NCBI GenBank assembly: GCA_016709545.1 | Contig: JADJMO010000003.1 | Span: 248,001 to 312,000, forward strand | Direction of reading: 5' to 3' | DNA from: Myxococcales bacterium | Lineage (GTDB): Bacteria > Myxococcota_A > Polyangia > Polyangiales > JADJMO01 | Length of the DNA: 64,000 nucleotides | Part shown: positions 9,874 to 19,954 of the stretch, piece after piece | Layout: every line of letters begins with the position of its first letter | How positions within the stretch are numbered: the first letter of the stretch is position 1 | The notes under the pieces: model-generated | Databases searched by the model: none | Told to the model about the DNA's origin: nothing | What the model saw: the letters and a program-made list of their open reading frames with translations, nothing else | Program-made: the position numbers and the translations under genes

Positions 9874-10613
9874 CAGGGAAGCTCCGTGGTGACCTTGGTG
9901 GTCCAGCTGCTCTTGTTCACGTACTTCTGCGCCATCAGCACCTCGACGATGCAGTCGGCGGCGGCCTCGCCCTCGGCGTCGGACACCCCGAGGCCGACGC
10001 TCAGCGGCTTGCCGCCCTTGGCCACGTAGAACGTGGCGAGGAGCGCGCCCTTCGAGGAGGCCTTGGCGCGGCACGCGGCGATCTTGGACTTCACGCCGTT
10101 GATCGCGGCGGAGACCGCGGTGGTGGCGGCCGGATCGGCGGCGCGGTGGTCGTCGCCGTCGAGCTCCCAGCCGTAGGTGTGGGCGGCCTCGCCCTCGCGG
10201 GCGTCCATCGGCGGGCCGTAGTTCTGCTCGCGGAGCGAGTCGAGGATGCAGCGCTCGACGGAGCGATCGCCGAGGGAGCTCTCCTTGACGAAGGCCCACT
10301 TCACCGTGCCGTCCTTGCGGGTGCGCACGGTGAAGGTGAGCTTGCCCTCGAGCGTGGGGTTCTTGCTCGAGGCGGCGAGGTAGCAGTCGTTCCACTTGCC
10401 CTTGAGCGAGGCGACCTTCTGCTTCCACGTGGCGATGTCGATGGGGCCGAGGTCGTACTCCATCGCGGGGACCTTCGGCCCCTCGGCGTGCTTCTCGGGC
10501 TTCTTCTCGACCTTGCTCGGGTCCTCGGGGGGAGGACCGTCCTTGCCGCAGGCGATGAGCGAGACCGCGCCCAGCGAGAGAGCGAGCGAGGCGAGACGAA
10601 CGGCCTTTCTCAT
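9873..10613 (-). CDS. lipoprotein with two AgmX/TonB-C-like domains
   Basis: 246 residues. Signal VSLIACGK gives a lipid-anchored Cys, then a charged KVEKKPEKH linker. Two related alpha/beta units follow (about 75-150 and 165-246). Each has an early Cys, a strand pair (KLTFTVRTRKDGTV; LLATFYVAKGGKPL) and a later Cys-containing helix (SVERCILDSLREQNY; AADCIVEVLMAQKYV), like the AgmX/PglI C-terminal family common in myxobacteria. The role of that family is poorly defined. Sandwiched between two acyl-CoA dehydrogenase genes with 1-bp overlap on each side or nearly so. Confidence 0.85.
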
Positions 10614-10614
10614 C

Positions 10615-11758
<1,144 letters not shown>

Positions 11759-11893
11759 GGGGCGCTGTCTAGCCAAGTGCGGGCGTGGGGGAAAGCCGCC
11801 CCTCGCGCCCCAGGGTTCGCGTCGCCGCCAGTGTGCAGAATGTCGTCCATTCCGGCGATCCGTCGCCTCCGTTGACGAGCCGCGCCGCGCCAC

Positions 11894-11899
11894 TAGCGT
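11894..11899 (+). promoter_or_regulatory. start-proximal TANNNT box (TAGCGT)
   Basis: TAGCGT ends 7 nt before the ATG of the alpha/beta hydrolase at 11907. With usual -10 geometry the transcript would begin within a base or two of the start codon. Confidence 0.4.
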
Positions 11900-11906
11900 G
11901 GACGCC

Positions 11907-12701
11907 ATGACGCCCGTCGCCGCTCATGTGTCGTCGGCGGACGGCGCGCGCATCGCCTACGAGCGCACGGGCACCGCGCCCACGGCGCTGGTGTTCGTCC
12001 ACGGCTGGCTCGGCTCGTGCCGCTGGTGGGACACGCAGCGCGACGCCTTCGCGGCGAGCCACACCGTGGTGGCGCTCGACCTCGCGGGCCACGGCGCCTC
12101 GAGCCGCGACCGCGCCCGGCACTCGGCCGAGGCGTACGCGAGCGACATCGCCGCCGTCGTCGGCGCGCTCGACGCGGAGCGCGTGGTGCTGGTCGGTCAC
12201 TCCATGTCCGGCGCCTACGCCGTGGAGGCGGCGGATGGTCTGCAACGCGTGGCGGCGGTGGTGCTCGTCGACACGCTCAAGAACGTCGAGCAGCAGATCC
12301 CCGCGGAGCAGGTGGACCAGATGCTCGCGCTCTACCGGCGCGACTTCCGCACGGCGGTCGAGCGAGTGCTCCCACCGTTCCTCTTCGCGCCCGGCACGCC
12401 TCCCGAGGTCTCGGCGAGGCTGCAGCGTGAGTTCCTCGAGCGCACGGGTGACGAGGGGGCGGAGCTCCTCGCGCCGCTGTATCGCTTCGACGTCCGTACC
12501 GCGGCCGAGCAGCTCCGCGTGCCGGTGCGCGCGATCAACTCCGACCTCCAGCCCACCGACGTCGAAGCCAACCGGCGCCATTTCCGCGACTACGCGGTGC
12601 GCATCGTCGCCAACACCGGTCACCAGCCGATGCTCGAGGCGCCGGCCGCCTTCGAGGCCGCGCTCCGCGACACGCTGGAGGAACTGGGTCTCGGGTCGTG
12701 A
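11907..12701 (+). CDS. alpha/beta hydrolase
   Basis: 264 residues. Oxyanion strand LVFVHGWLGSCRWW, nucleophile elbow VLVGHSMSGAYA, an Asp-bearing strand region (AINSDLQPTD) and catalytic His in NTGHQPMLEAP, the standard alpha/beta-hydrolase set. The substrate is unknown; esterase or lactonase activity is typical. ATG 11907 is used; a GTG three codons upstream is possible. The stop overlaps the next gene (GTGA at 12698-12701). Confidence 0.9.
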   Translation: MTPVAAHVSSADGARIAYERTGTAPTALVFVHGWLGSCRWWDTQRDAFAASHTVVALDLAGHGASSRDRARHSAEAYASDIAAVVGALDAERVVLVGHSMSGAYAVEAADGLQRVAAVVLVDTLKNVEQQIPAEQVDQMLALYRRDFRTAVERVLPPFLFAPGTPPEVSARLQREFLERTGDEGAELLAPLYRFDVRTAAEQLRVPVRAINSDLQPTDVEANRRHFRDYAVRIVANTGHQPMLEAPAAFEAALRDTLEELGLGS

Positions 12702-13261
12702 GCCGCTGGCTCGTCGCGCTCGCGGTCGGGGTGGTGGCGTTCGGTCTAGGCGAGGCGCGGGCCGAGACGCCGTACGTGTTCGTCGTCCCCGGGTATCAGT
12801 ACAGCGCCGGAGGGAACGCGCTGGCGCGCGCACACGGGGTCGACCTGACGTTGCACGGCTTCCATCCCGACCTGCCGGTCGGCCTCGGGGTGTTCGGGCA
12901 GCTCCAGCGCGTGGACGGCGACCACAACCGCTACGCGGGTGGCGTGCAGCTCACGTTCGCGATCGCGGGCGTCGAGCTCGGGTATGCCCACGTGGACGGA
13001 GGGAAGGGGCCCGCGGTCACCAACGAGGTGACAGGGGCGAGCACCACGGCGTGGTCGCAGACGAGCGGCGTGCAGATCGCGCCGTTCCTCAGCCTCGGGT
13101 TCTTCGTGTTCGGGCTCCGGTGGACGCTGCCGGTGAAGCAGGGGCCCGCGCCCACCTGGGGCGCGGAGCGTGCGTGGACGTTCGCGGTGAAGATCCCGCT
13201 GCAGCTGTCGGGACGGAGCATGTGGGACACGCTCGGGCAGGCGTGGAGCGCCTGGAAGTAG
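12698..13261 (+). CDS. exported protein, possible small outer-membrane beta-barrel
   Basis: 187 residues. Signal peptide (WLVALAVGVVAFGLGEARA) with predicted cleavage after ARA, then alternating aromatic/hydrophobic strands (YVFVVPGYQY, GLGVFGQLQRV, VELGYAHVDGG, LSLGFFVFGLRWTLPV) as in porin-like or outer-membrane barrels, ending in Trp/Lys rather than the usual Phe. No family recognised. Translationally coupled to the alpha/beta hydrolase by a 4-bp overlap. Confidence 0.8.
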   Translation: MSRWLVALAVGVVAFGLGEARAETPYVFVVPGYQYSAGGNALARAHGVDLTLHGFHPDLPVGLGVFGQLQRVDGDHNRYAGGVQLTFAIAGVELGYAHVDGGKGPAVTNEVTGASTTAWSQTSGVQIAPFLSLGFFVFGLRWTLPVKQGPAPTWGAERAWTFAVKIPLQLSGRSMWDTLGQAWSAWK

Positions 13262-13289
13262 CGGCTCACCGCCGCGCCGCGAACTCCTC

Positions 13290-14284
13290 TCAGGGAGCGA
13301 GAGCGAGCACCGCGCCCCGCTCGGTGTTCCAGAACAGCTGCCCGTCCGCGAGCGCGATGGACGGCGGGCGAGGGATGTAGCCCCCGTTGAACAACGGCTC
13401 CTTGTACTTGCCGGCCCGCTGCACCGGCGAGCCGCTTCCATCGGCGGGGACCCACCAGAGCCCACCCTCGTCGGAGGAGAACCACACGCGATCGCCAGCG
13501 CCGAGCAGAGCTCGAGCGAAGGGGCCGTGCGCAGAGGTGCCTTGCTGGTGGGGGCGTGCGATCTCGAGCGCGACGCCCCCCACCTTCGGCACGGACCAGA
13601 CGCTGGGCCAGGTGGCGCTCAGGCTGGGCCTGCTGACGAAGACCACGCGGTCACGGGTCAGTGTCAGCGTGTCGGTCCCATACGGAGTGAGCCCCGGGTG
13701 AATGGTCTCGGCGACGCCTCCGGCGAGAGGAACGCGCTGGATCGAGGAAGGCGCGTAGTAGAGGTGCGTGTCGTCGACCGCGATCGGACCAGGTTCCACG
13801 GTGACGAACAGCGTGCGGGGCGTGCCACCCGCCTTCGGCACGACGAACACCTCGGCGGCATCTCGAAAGCGGTAGGCCACGCCGTAGAGCGCGTCCCCGC
13901 GGACCACGAGCGCGGTGACCTCACCCGACGAGACGACCCCTGGCAACGTCGTCGCTGTGGAACCACGCAGTCGAAGGACGACATCGCCGCCCAGCGGGGA
14001 TCCGGACGCGCTCGTGCCCCCGCGGCGCAGTAGACGTCGCCACCGTCGGCGGCGCAGGCATGCACCGACGTCGCCACTCGCTCGACGGCGCCGCCCCGCA
14101 CGGGCACCCGACGCAGCGAGGAGTCCTCCACGGAGATCCAGTGCACGTAGCCACCCCCCACCGTCAGCTGGCTCGCGGAGTGTTCGGGGCCTGCCAGCAC
14201 GGTCGGCTCCGAGTCGAGCGGAGGCATGCACCCGACACTGGCTGCGAGCGCCCCGACTCCCACCCAGCGGCGACTAGAACGCAT
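13290..14284 (-). CDS. beta-propeller-like lipoprotein (one frameshift)
   Basis: From the ATG at 14284: lipoprotein signal GALAASVGCMPP, then VGGGYVHWISVED, RGGAVERVATS and GDVYCAAG. The frame breaks in the C5 run 14017-14021 and resumes with GDVVLRLRGST, LVVRGDALYGVAYRF, IAVDDTHLYYAPSS and WFSSDEGGLWWVPADG. The repeated pattern (value shown, sign of default display, next blade) resembles six- or seven-bladed propellers of myxobacterial lipoproteins and the protein at 14903-15919. Its 5' end overlaps the preceding barrel-like gene by 11 bp, so the two are an operon. Ligand unknown. Confidence 0.8.
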
Positions 14285-14852
14285 GACCGACCCCCAGCAT
14301 GGCGTCTCCGAGGGTGGCGTCACCTGGGCTCGTGACCGCGACGGCGAGGCCGACCGAGAGAGCGATCTCCCACACCCGCTCGGCGCCGACCCACACGCCG
14401 GTGTCGAGGCGCAGCATCCCGACCCCCCGCGTCGCGGCGAACGTGGCCGCAGAGGTCCCCGATCCCGCGGTACCTCGCAACAGCAAGAGACCGAACCGGC
14501 CCTCGAGCCCGAGGAAGAAGCGGCCGGGAACCCAGCGTGCCTGACCGGCGATGGAGGGGGTGAACACGTTCACCACCGAGTGCGGCTCCCCGGCATCGAA
14601 CCCGTAGTCGACACCGCTGTAGGACGTGCCGAGGCGGTGCTCGAGGACACCACCGAAGCGCGCCGCGACATTCGAGCCACGCACCTCCCGCAGCAGCGAC
14701 ACGGTGAGCAGAGGACCGTCGCTTCCCACGGTGTACGCCTGGCCGTGGTAACGGACCGCGACGTCCTGCACGGAGTAGCCCGCGGCACCGCGCAGCACCC
14801 ACACCGGAGCGTCAGGAGCGGCGAGGGCGAGCACGGCGAGGCTTACCAGCAC
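14274..14852 (-). CDS. exported beta-barrel-like protein
   Basis: 192 residues from a GTG at 14852 (a six-base spacing from a TACGAT box supports this start). Short signal peptide (LVSLAVLALAAPDA), then amphipathic strands: WVLRGAAGYSVQDVAV, LLTVSLLREVRG, RFFLGLEGRFGLLLL, WEIALSVGLAVAVTS, ending LGVGHAF with C-terminal Phe, a feature of outer-membrane barrels assembled by the Bam machinery. No family named. Overlaps the start of the propeller lipoprotein. Confidence 0.75.
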   Translation of the reverse strand: MLVSLAVLALAAPDAPVWVLRGAAGYSVQDVAVRYHGQAYTVGSDGPLLTVSLLREVRGSNVAARFGGVLEHRLGTSYSGVDYGFDAGEPHSVVNVFTPSIAGQARWVPGRFFLGLEGRFGLLLLRGTAGSGTSAATFAATRGVGMLRLDTGVWVGAERVWEIALSVGLAVAVTSPGDATLGDAMLGVGHAF

Positions 14853-14858
14853 TCGGGC

Positions 14859-14864
14859 ATCGTA
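14859..14864 (-). promoter_or_regulatory. start-proximal TANNNT box (TACGAT)
   Basis: TACGAT on the minus strand ends exactly 6 nt before the GTG at 14852, the spacing expected for a transcript starting at the first base of the start codon. Confidence 0.4.
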
Positions 14865-14902
14865 GCCTTGCGTGCGTCCGCCGCCAGCGGGATGCTGCTC
14901 GC

Positions 14903-15919
14903 GTGCGGACGGCGATGCTCCTCGTGCTCGTGGCTTGTGGACCCACGACCACCGGCGAACGGCCGTTGCCCCCGGATCCCTTCGCGGACGCGGCCAGCGA
15001 CGGCGGTTGCTGCGCCGACGTGCGCGTCGACACCGGCGGCGAGTTCGACCGACTCTGCCCACCCGTACCCGGCGCGACGGCCATCTTCGCGACGGGCGAT
15101 GCGGCCGGCGTCACCGTCGACGCCACCGCGCTCTACTGGCTGTTCCGCGGCTCGCCCCCGATCGTGACGCGCGCCCCGCTGACCGGCGCGCCAATGGCGT
15201 TCCACGAGCTCTCGGCGGGCGAAGAGGCGCTCGCGGTCGCGTCGGATGGAGTCGCCGTGGCCTGGCTCGCGCGCGTCGGCAAGACGACCACCCTCTTCCG
15301 CAAGGCGCTCGGCGGCGGGAGCGCCACCCTGGTCGCGTCGCGCTCGAGCTCCGACGAGGGAGGGGCCTTCTTCGCGCTGGCGGCCGGTCCCAAGGGGCTC
15401 TACGCGGCCACGGCGACGACGCTGCTCCGGTTCGGACCGACGTCCACGCCCGTGGTGGTCGGCCCGCTGTCGATGCCCGCGCTCGCGCTGGCGGCCGACG
15501 ACACCCAGGTGGCCGTGGTCACCTACGCGAGCGTCGACGTGTTCAGCGACGCCGGTCACGTGGTCGTCGTGGACGAGAAGGACTACGGCCGACCGGGGCG
15601 CGTCGCGCTCGGCGGCGCGCACGTCTACTGGGAGAAGAGCGGCGCGCTCGTCCGGGCACCGACCAGCGGTGGTCCCGTCGCCACGTTCGCGACGGATGCC
15701 GAAGACTTCCGCGTCGCGGGCGGCAACGTGTACTACGTGGCTGGGGCGGGCCCGTCTTCGATCCGTGTCCAGCCCGAGTCCTCGACGACGAGCAAGGTCC
15801 TGGTCGAGCGGCCCCGCAAGGTGTTCATGCTCGCGGTGACCGCGGGCCGGCTGTTCTGGTTCGAGCCGGAGTTCGACGGCGCTGGGGTGTGCGTGTTCCG
15901 CTGGGACACGCCGGTCTGA
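14903..15919 (+). CDS. beta-propeller-like lipoprotein
   Basis: 338 residues from a GTG at 14903. Signal AMLLVLVACGP gives the lipidated Cys, then an acidic stretch with GGCC. The body repeats strands of the form ATALYWLFRGSPP, GVAVAWLARVGKTT, GGAHVYWEKSGALV and GGNVYYVAGAGPSS, typical of a propeller whose blades read out as display-value units. It diverges from the barrel-like gene at 14852 by 50 bp. The same fold style recurs in the frameshifted lipoprotein at 13290-14284, suggesting related surface proteins. Ligand unknown. Confidence 0.83.
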   Translation: MRTAMLLVLVACGPTTTGERPLPPDPFADAASDGGCCADVRVDTGGEFDRLCPPVPGATAIFATGDAAGVTVDATALYWLFRGSPPIVTRAPLTGAPMAFHELSAGEEALAVASDGVAVAWLARVGKTTTLFRKALGGGSATLVASRSSSDEGGAFFALAAGPKGLYAATATTLLRFGPTSTPVVVGPLSMPALALAADDTQVAVVTYASVDVFSDAGHVVVVDEKDYGRPGRVALGGAHVYWEKSGALVRAPTSGGPVATFATDAEDFRVAGGNVYYVAGAGPSSIRVQPESSTTSKVLVERPRKVFMLAVTAGRLFWFEPEFDGAGVCVFRWDTPV

Positions 15920-16040
15920 GCGCGCGTCGGCGGCCTCACGGCGGCGTTCAGTTCCCCCGGATGGTCGAAGTCAGCTTCGCCAGCAACCGCTGCAGCTTCT
16001 CGCATTGGCGAAGACGCGGGCCTCGGCTACCTACCCTCCC

Positions 16041-16832
16041 ATGAAGCTCGCGTGCGTCGGCTGTGGCGCGGACCTCGCCGCGAACGCCACGTTCTGCAAC
16101 CAGTGCGGGCGCCCCGTCGACGCCGACCACGACGGCGTGCCCGACGGCCTCGGTCGTCTCATCGAGGCCAAGGCGCGCGAGATCGTCGCCGACGAACGCC
16201 GCAAGGAGCAGGCAGAGAAGGACCGCCAGCTGGAGCTCGCGGAGCTGCAGGCCATGACCGTCCGCGAGGCGGCGATCGAGGTGAACCTCCGCGACAACGC
16301 GGCCACCCCGCGCGCAGTCGTCCGGCTGTTCCTCCACATCCTGCGCTGGTGGGCCCTCGCGATCTTCGCCCTGTGGATCCCGTTCGGCTTCGCCCCGCAC
16401 GCGATCCTCAGTCTCGTCGGCTACAGCCCGGCCGGGGTCGTGCTGTGTCCCCTCCAGTGCCCCGAGTGCTCGGGGCCGGGTCGCTCGTTCATGAGCAACT
16501 ACAAGGGCTCGTGGCACTCGGAGAAGGGGCGCATGGGCCAGGCGCTCCTCTGCCACAACCCGAAGTACGACGCGGACAAGCTGGACTATTCGAAGATCCG
16601 CGGCGAGCTGAACGACGAACTCCAGCCCTACCTCGTGCACGGCTTCCTCGTGTACTTCGTCGAGGGGGCCATGTTCGCGGGTGGCATCGGGCTGCTCGGC
16701 GCGCTGCTCCGCACCGGCAGCAAGCGCCGATCGCTCGACGAGGAGCGCACCACCCTCGAGGCGGAGCTGCGGTTGCTGCGGGAGAAGCGCGCGCGGTTGA
16801 CCGGCAGCGGCGGGTCGTACCGCGGCGCCTGA
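16041..16832 (+). CDS. zinc-ribbon membrane protein
   Basis: 263 residues. N-terminal zinc ribbon with two Cys pairs (CVGCGADL and CNQCGRPV), a charged helical segment (AREIVADERRKEQAEKDRQL), a transmembrane helix near 105-130 (WALAIFALWIPFGFA), an extracytoplasmic loop with CPLQCPECSG, a second helix (FVEGAMFAGGIGLLGALL) and a C-terminal coiled coil (EERTTLEAELRLLREKRAR). Function unknown; the ribbon suggests protein or nucleic-acid contact on the cytoplasmic face. Stands alone. Confidence 0.83.
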   Translation: MKLACVGCGADLAANATFCNQCGRPVDADHDGVPDGLGRLIEAKAREIVADERRKEQAEKDRQLELAELQAMTVREAAIEVNLRDNAATPRAVVRLFLHILRWWALAIFALWIPFGFAPHAILSLVGYSPAGVVLCPLQCPECSGPGRSFMSNYKGSWHSEKGRMGQALLCHNPKYDADKLDYSKIRGELNDELQPYLVHGFLVYFVEGAMFAGGIGLLGALLRTGSKRRSLDEERTTLEAELRLLREKRARLTGSGGSYRGA

Positions 16833-16906
16833 TCGCGGGGGCCACCTACCCGGCAGCCGGCGAGGCCACCGCGTTCTGAGCGCGCAGGAACCGGAGGCCG
16901 ATGTGG

Positions 16907-16912
16907 TAGCCT
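16907..16912 (+). promoter_or_regulatory. start-proximal TANNNT box (TAGCCT)
   Basis: TAGCCT ends exactly 6 nt before the GTG start at 16919, consistent with a leaderless transcript. Confidence 0.4.
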
Positions 16913-16918
16913 GAAGAC

Positions 16919-17248
16919 GTGTTGTTCCATGGTCTTCCGGTCGTCGTCGATCGCCACCGGGTCGTCCTGACGACCGCGGACGGTGGGCAGGCGACCGCGC
17001 GCTGGGACGGACGCCGACTCAGCGAACGCACGGGGCTGGTCGACGACTGGAACGAGCTCGAGACGCTGCTCGCGCGAGACGAGGCCGAGGCGCTCGCGGC
17101 CCGCGTCGTGGATTCCGCGGACGAGGCCGGCGTCGACCTCACGCTGATCGACTGGATGCTCGGCCTGTCGCCCACGGAGCGGCTGAACTTCCTCCGCCAG
17201 CACGCGGCGTCGCTCGCGCCGTTCGTCGACGCCAATACAGCCGAGTGA
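16919..17248 (+). CDS. hypothetical protein, partner of a nucleotidyltransferase remnant
   Basis: 109 residues from a GTG at 16919. N-terminal beta-rich part (LPVVVDRHRVVLTTADGG), then a helical C-terminus with LIDWMLGLSPTERLNFL, a pattern I associate with small proteins encoded directly ahead of nucleotidyltransferase genes in myxobacteria (memory-based, not searched). The following remnant of such a gene supports a former two-gene cassette. Toxin-antitoxin-like behaviour is only a possibility. Confidence 0.75.
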   Translation: MLFHGLPVVVDRHRVVLTTADGGQATARWDGRRLSERTGLVDDWNELETLLARDEAEALAARVVDSADEAGVDLTLIDWMLGLSPTERLNFLRQHAASLAPFVDANTAE

Positions 17249-17490
17249 CACGCCGGCGCTCCTCGCGCTGCTCGGTCGACACCACGTCGAGTTCATCGTC
17301 GTCGGTGTGACCGCGGCAGTGCTGCAAGGTGCCCCGGTCGTCACGTTCGGTCCGGCGCGTGGGTGAACACGAGGTGCGGGCGCTCGGCCTCGAGCGTCTC
17401 GTCGAGGAGAAGCAGCGTGCGGGGCGTCCCAAGGATCTCGCTGCGCTTCCCGTGCTCCGCGCGACCCTGGCCCGCGCCAGACGGTCGTGA
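17235..17490 (+). pseudogene. nucleotidyltransferase-family remnant with internal deletion
   Basis: One frame reads TPALLALLGRHHVEFIVVGV then TAAVLQGAPVVTF, the N-terminal strand-helix of small nucleotidyltransferase-fold proteins, but the catalytic Asp region that should follow is absent and a stop arrives at once. In another frame, beginning about 17350, HEVRALGLERLVEEK and AGRPKDLAALPVLRATL match the C-terminal end of the same family, ending at 17490. The middle is therefore deleted. The start is approximate. Non-functional as a transferase. Confidence 0.7.
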
Positions 17491-17546
17491 GTCGGTGAGA
17501 GGCTTGCCAGAGGGAACCCCTGGGCGAGGCGGGTGTCGCTCGACGG

Positions 17547-19127
17547 ATGCCCCGCCGCTCCGACCGCCTGCTCCGCGCGCTGGTGCTCGCGCTGTCGCTC
17601 GCGGTGCTCCTGCGACCGCGGTCGTGCGGCCCTTCCGCACCGACGAGGTCGCCGCCACCCTCGCCCGCGCGCGTCCGCGCGCGCCCGCTCGACGAGGCCC
17701 GCCGCGCCGAGCTCGCGCGGTTCGTGCACCGCGCCGCCGCGCGCCTGCGGATCCCGGGCGCCGCGATCGCGGTGATCGTCGACGGCCAGGTGGTGTACGA
17801 GCAGGTCCTCGGCCAGACCGAGCTGCGCCCAGAAGCGCCCGCGATCGGTGCGACGACGCTCTTCATGATCGGCTCGCTGACCAAGCCGATGACCACGCTG
17901 GCCGAGGCCTCCCTCGTCGACGCCGGTGTGCTGCGCTGGGACTCGAAGCTCACCGAGCTCCTGCCCACGTTCGCCGTCGGTGACGCGGACCTCACCCGCG
18001 CGCTCACGCTGTGGCACAGCGCGTGTGCGTGCTCCGGGATGCCGCGCCAGGACCTCGAGAACCTCTTCGAGTTCGCCGGCGTGACGCCCGAGCGGCGGCT
18101 CGCCTCCATGCGCGCGATGAAGCCGACCGCTCCGCTCGGCGCGGTCTACCAGTACTCGAACCTCATGGTCGCCGCCGGCGGGTTCGCCGCGGCGCACGCG
18201 GCCTACCCCGAGAGCACGCTCGGCGAGGCGTACGACGCCCTGATGAAGGCGCGCGTCTTCGAGCCGATCGGCATGGTCGACAGCACGCTCGACTTCGAGG
18301 TCGCCGCGCAGAGAGGCCGCGCGCTGCCCCACGCTCTCGCGGTCGACGGCAGCCTGCGGCCGATCCCGGTCGAGGCCGAGAAGAACGTGCTCCCGATCCG
18401 ACCCGCGGGCGGCGTGTGGTCGAGCCTGCGCGACCTCGAGCGCTACGCGGTGACCGAGCTCCGGCGTGGCGTCTCGCCGGACGGGCGCCGCGTGGTCTCG
18501 GAGGCGAGCATGCTCGCGCGGTGGACGTCGCGCATCGTGGACCCGGAGGGCACCGGGTACGGCCTCGGCATCGACGTCGGCACCTATGCCGGGCTACCCA
18601 TGCTGTCCCACGACGGCGGCTGCCTGGGCTTCGGCTCGTCGATGCTGCTCCTGCCGGAGTCCGGCGTGGGGATCCTCGTGCTCTCGAACGCCCGCACCGG
18701 GGGCGACTACGAGCAGCTGCCTTTCCATACGGCGGTGAAGCGCAAGGTGTTCGAGGCGCTGTTCGAACCGCCCGACGCGTCGGCCGACGCTCTCCTCGAG
18801 TCGCTGGTCGCCGCGCGCGCCGCCTTCGACGCGCGGCGCAACGCCGGGCTCGAGCTCGCGCCGGACCGTCCGTGGCTCCTCCGCCTCGCCGGCGACTACG
18901 CGCACGAGACGCTCGGGCCGCTCACGATCCGCGAGGTGGACGCGGCGGGCGTGCTCGACGTGGGCGAGTGGCGGAGCGCGTTCGGGCGGAGGGTCGGCGA
19001 GGGAAAGGTGCAGCTCGTCCTCCTGGACCCGCCGTTCGCCGGCGCGGAGCTCCGCGTGGACGCGAGCGGCCCACGACCGCGGCTCGTCGTCGACGCGCGG
19101 GAGCCCTACGTCTTCGAGCGGCGCTAG
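17547..19127 (+). CDS. exported serine hydrolase, class C beta-lactamase/PBP-like
   Basis: 526 residues. N-terminal hydrophobic signal or anchor, Pro-rich linker, then a beta-lactamase-fold domain: nucleophile tetrad SLTK (Ser110, Lys113), Tyr-Ser-Asn (YQYSNLM, about 207), and HDGG in place of the KTG strand. WSSLRDLERYAV and YGLGIDVG are also family-typical. A C-terminal beta extension (about 420-526) follows. Such proteins are esterases or D-amino-acyl peptidases more often than true beta-lactamases. Monocistronic. Confidence 0.88.
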   Translation: MPRRSDRLLRALVLALSLAVLLRPRSCGPSAPTRSPPPSPARVRARPLDEARRAELARFVHRAAARLRIPGAAIAVIVDGQVVYEQVLGQTELRPEAPAIGATTLFMIGSLTKPMTTLAEASLVDAGVLRWDSKLTELLPTFAVGDADLTRALTLWHSACACSGMPRQDLENLFEFAGVTPERRLASMRAMKPTAPLGAVYQYSNLMVAAGGFAAAHAAYPESTLGEAYDALMKARVFEPIGMVDSTLDFEVAAQRGRALPHALAVDGSLRPIPVEAEKNVLPIRPAGGVWSSLRDLERYAVTELRRGVSPDGRRVVSEASMLARWTSRIVDPEGTGYGLGIDVGTYAGLPMLSHDGGCLGFGSSMLLLPESGVGILVLSNARTGGDYEQLPFHTAVKRKVFEALFEPPDASADALLESLVAARAAFDARRNAGLELAPDRPWLLRLAGDYAHETLGPLTIREVDAAGVLDVGEWRSAFGRRVGEGKVQLVLLDPPFAGAELRVDASGPRPRLVVDAREPYVFERR

Positions 19128-19200
19128 CCATCGGTGCCGCGAGCACGGCGCAAGCGGAGTCGTCACGCCGTCGCCGTCCGACGAAGATACAGTGGGGGAC

Positions 19201-19869
19201 ATGCGCGCGACGGTGCTCGCCTCCCTCCTCCTCTTCGGCTGCGCGAGCGCGCACCGTCCTCGCGCGGCGGACACGGTCGCCGACGACCCGGACTCCGACG
19301 CCTGCCCGCAGCCGGGCAAGCCCGACGCGCGGAAGGCCTCGGAGGCCTGCGAGAAGGGCAGCTTCGACGCGTGCGAGCGCGAGTGCGCGCAGCGGCACGC
19401 CGACGCGTGCTTCGTGCGCGGCCTGCTCGCCGAGCGCGCGGACGAGCCCACCTCCGCGAGCTGGTTCCGGCGGGCGTGCGTGGCGGGGTCGGCCATCGCG
19501 TGCACCAACTTCGCGGCGACGGGGTTCGCCAAGAAGTCGCCGCTGGACGGCGCCTGCATGCTCGCGCTGTTCGAGTCGGCGTGCGCGGTGGAGGAGCCGT
19601 TCGGCTGCGGGATGATCGGCCGCATGTACGCGGAGGGCCGCGGCGTCACCGCCGATCCGGCGCGCGCGAAGAAGCAGCTCGACCAGGCGTGCACCAAGTT
19701 CGGCGGGTTCCCGTGCCACTTCCTCGGGCTCTACCTGGCCGACGGCAAGCTCGGCCCCGCCGATCTCGCGGCGGCGAGGACCGCGCTCGAGCGAGGGTGC
19801 AAGACCGGTTACAAGCCGGCCTGCGCCAGCCTCGACCAGCTCGAGACGCCGAACGCCGGCACGTACTGA
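19201..19869 (+). CDS. Cys-rich Sel1-like repeat lipoprotein
   Basis: 222 residues from the ATG at 19201, preceded by a GGGGG run usable as a ribosome site (a GTG at 19192 is an alternative). Signal LASLLLFGCAS, then Cys-rich helical repeats (ACEKGSFDACERECA, SWFRRACVAGSAIACTNF, GCGMIGRMYAEGRGV, ARTALERGCKTGYKPACA) characteristic of Sel1-type tetratricopeptide relatives, where the Cys pairs form disulfides outside the cytoplasm. Likely a protein-binding surface lipoprotein. Confidence 0.85.
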   Translation: MRATVLASLLLFGCASAHRPRAADTVADDPDSDACPQPGKPDARKASEACEKGSFDACERECAQRHADACFVRGLLAERADEPTSASWFRRACVAGSAIACTNFAATGFAKKSPLDGACMLALFESACAVEEPFGCGMIGRMYAEGRGVTADPARAKKQLDQACTKFGGFPCHFLGLYLADGKLGPADLAAARTALERGCKTGYKPACASLDQLETPNAGTY

Positions 19870-19954
19870 GGGGCGGAGGACCGGACAGGGACGGTCCGGG
19901 AGCGACAAAGCGGATCGGTGAGCCGAATCCGGGGGCTCGCGCCACCACTGGGGC

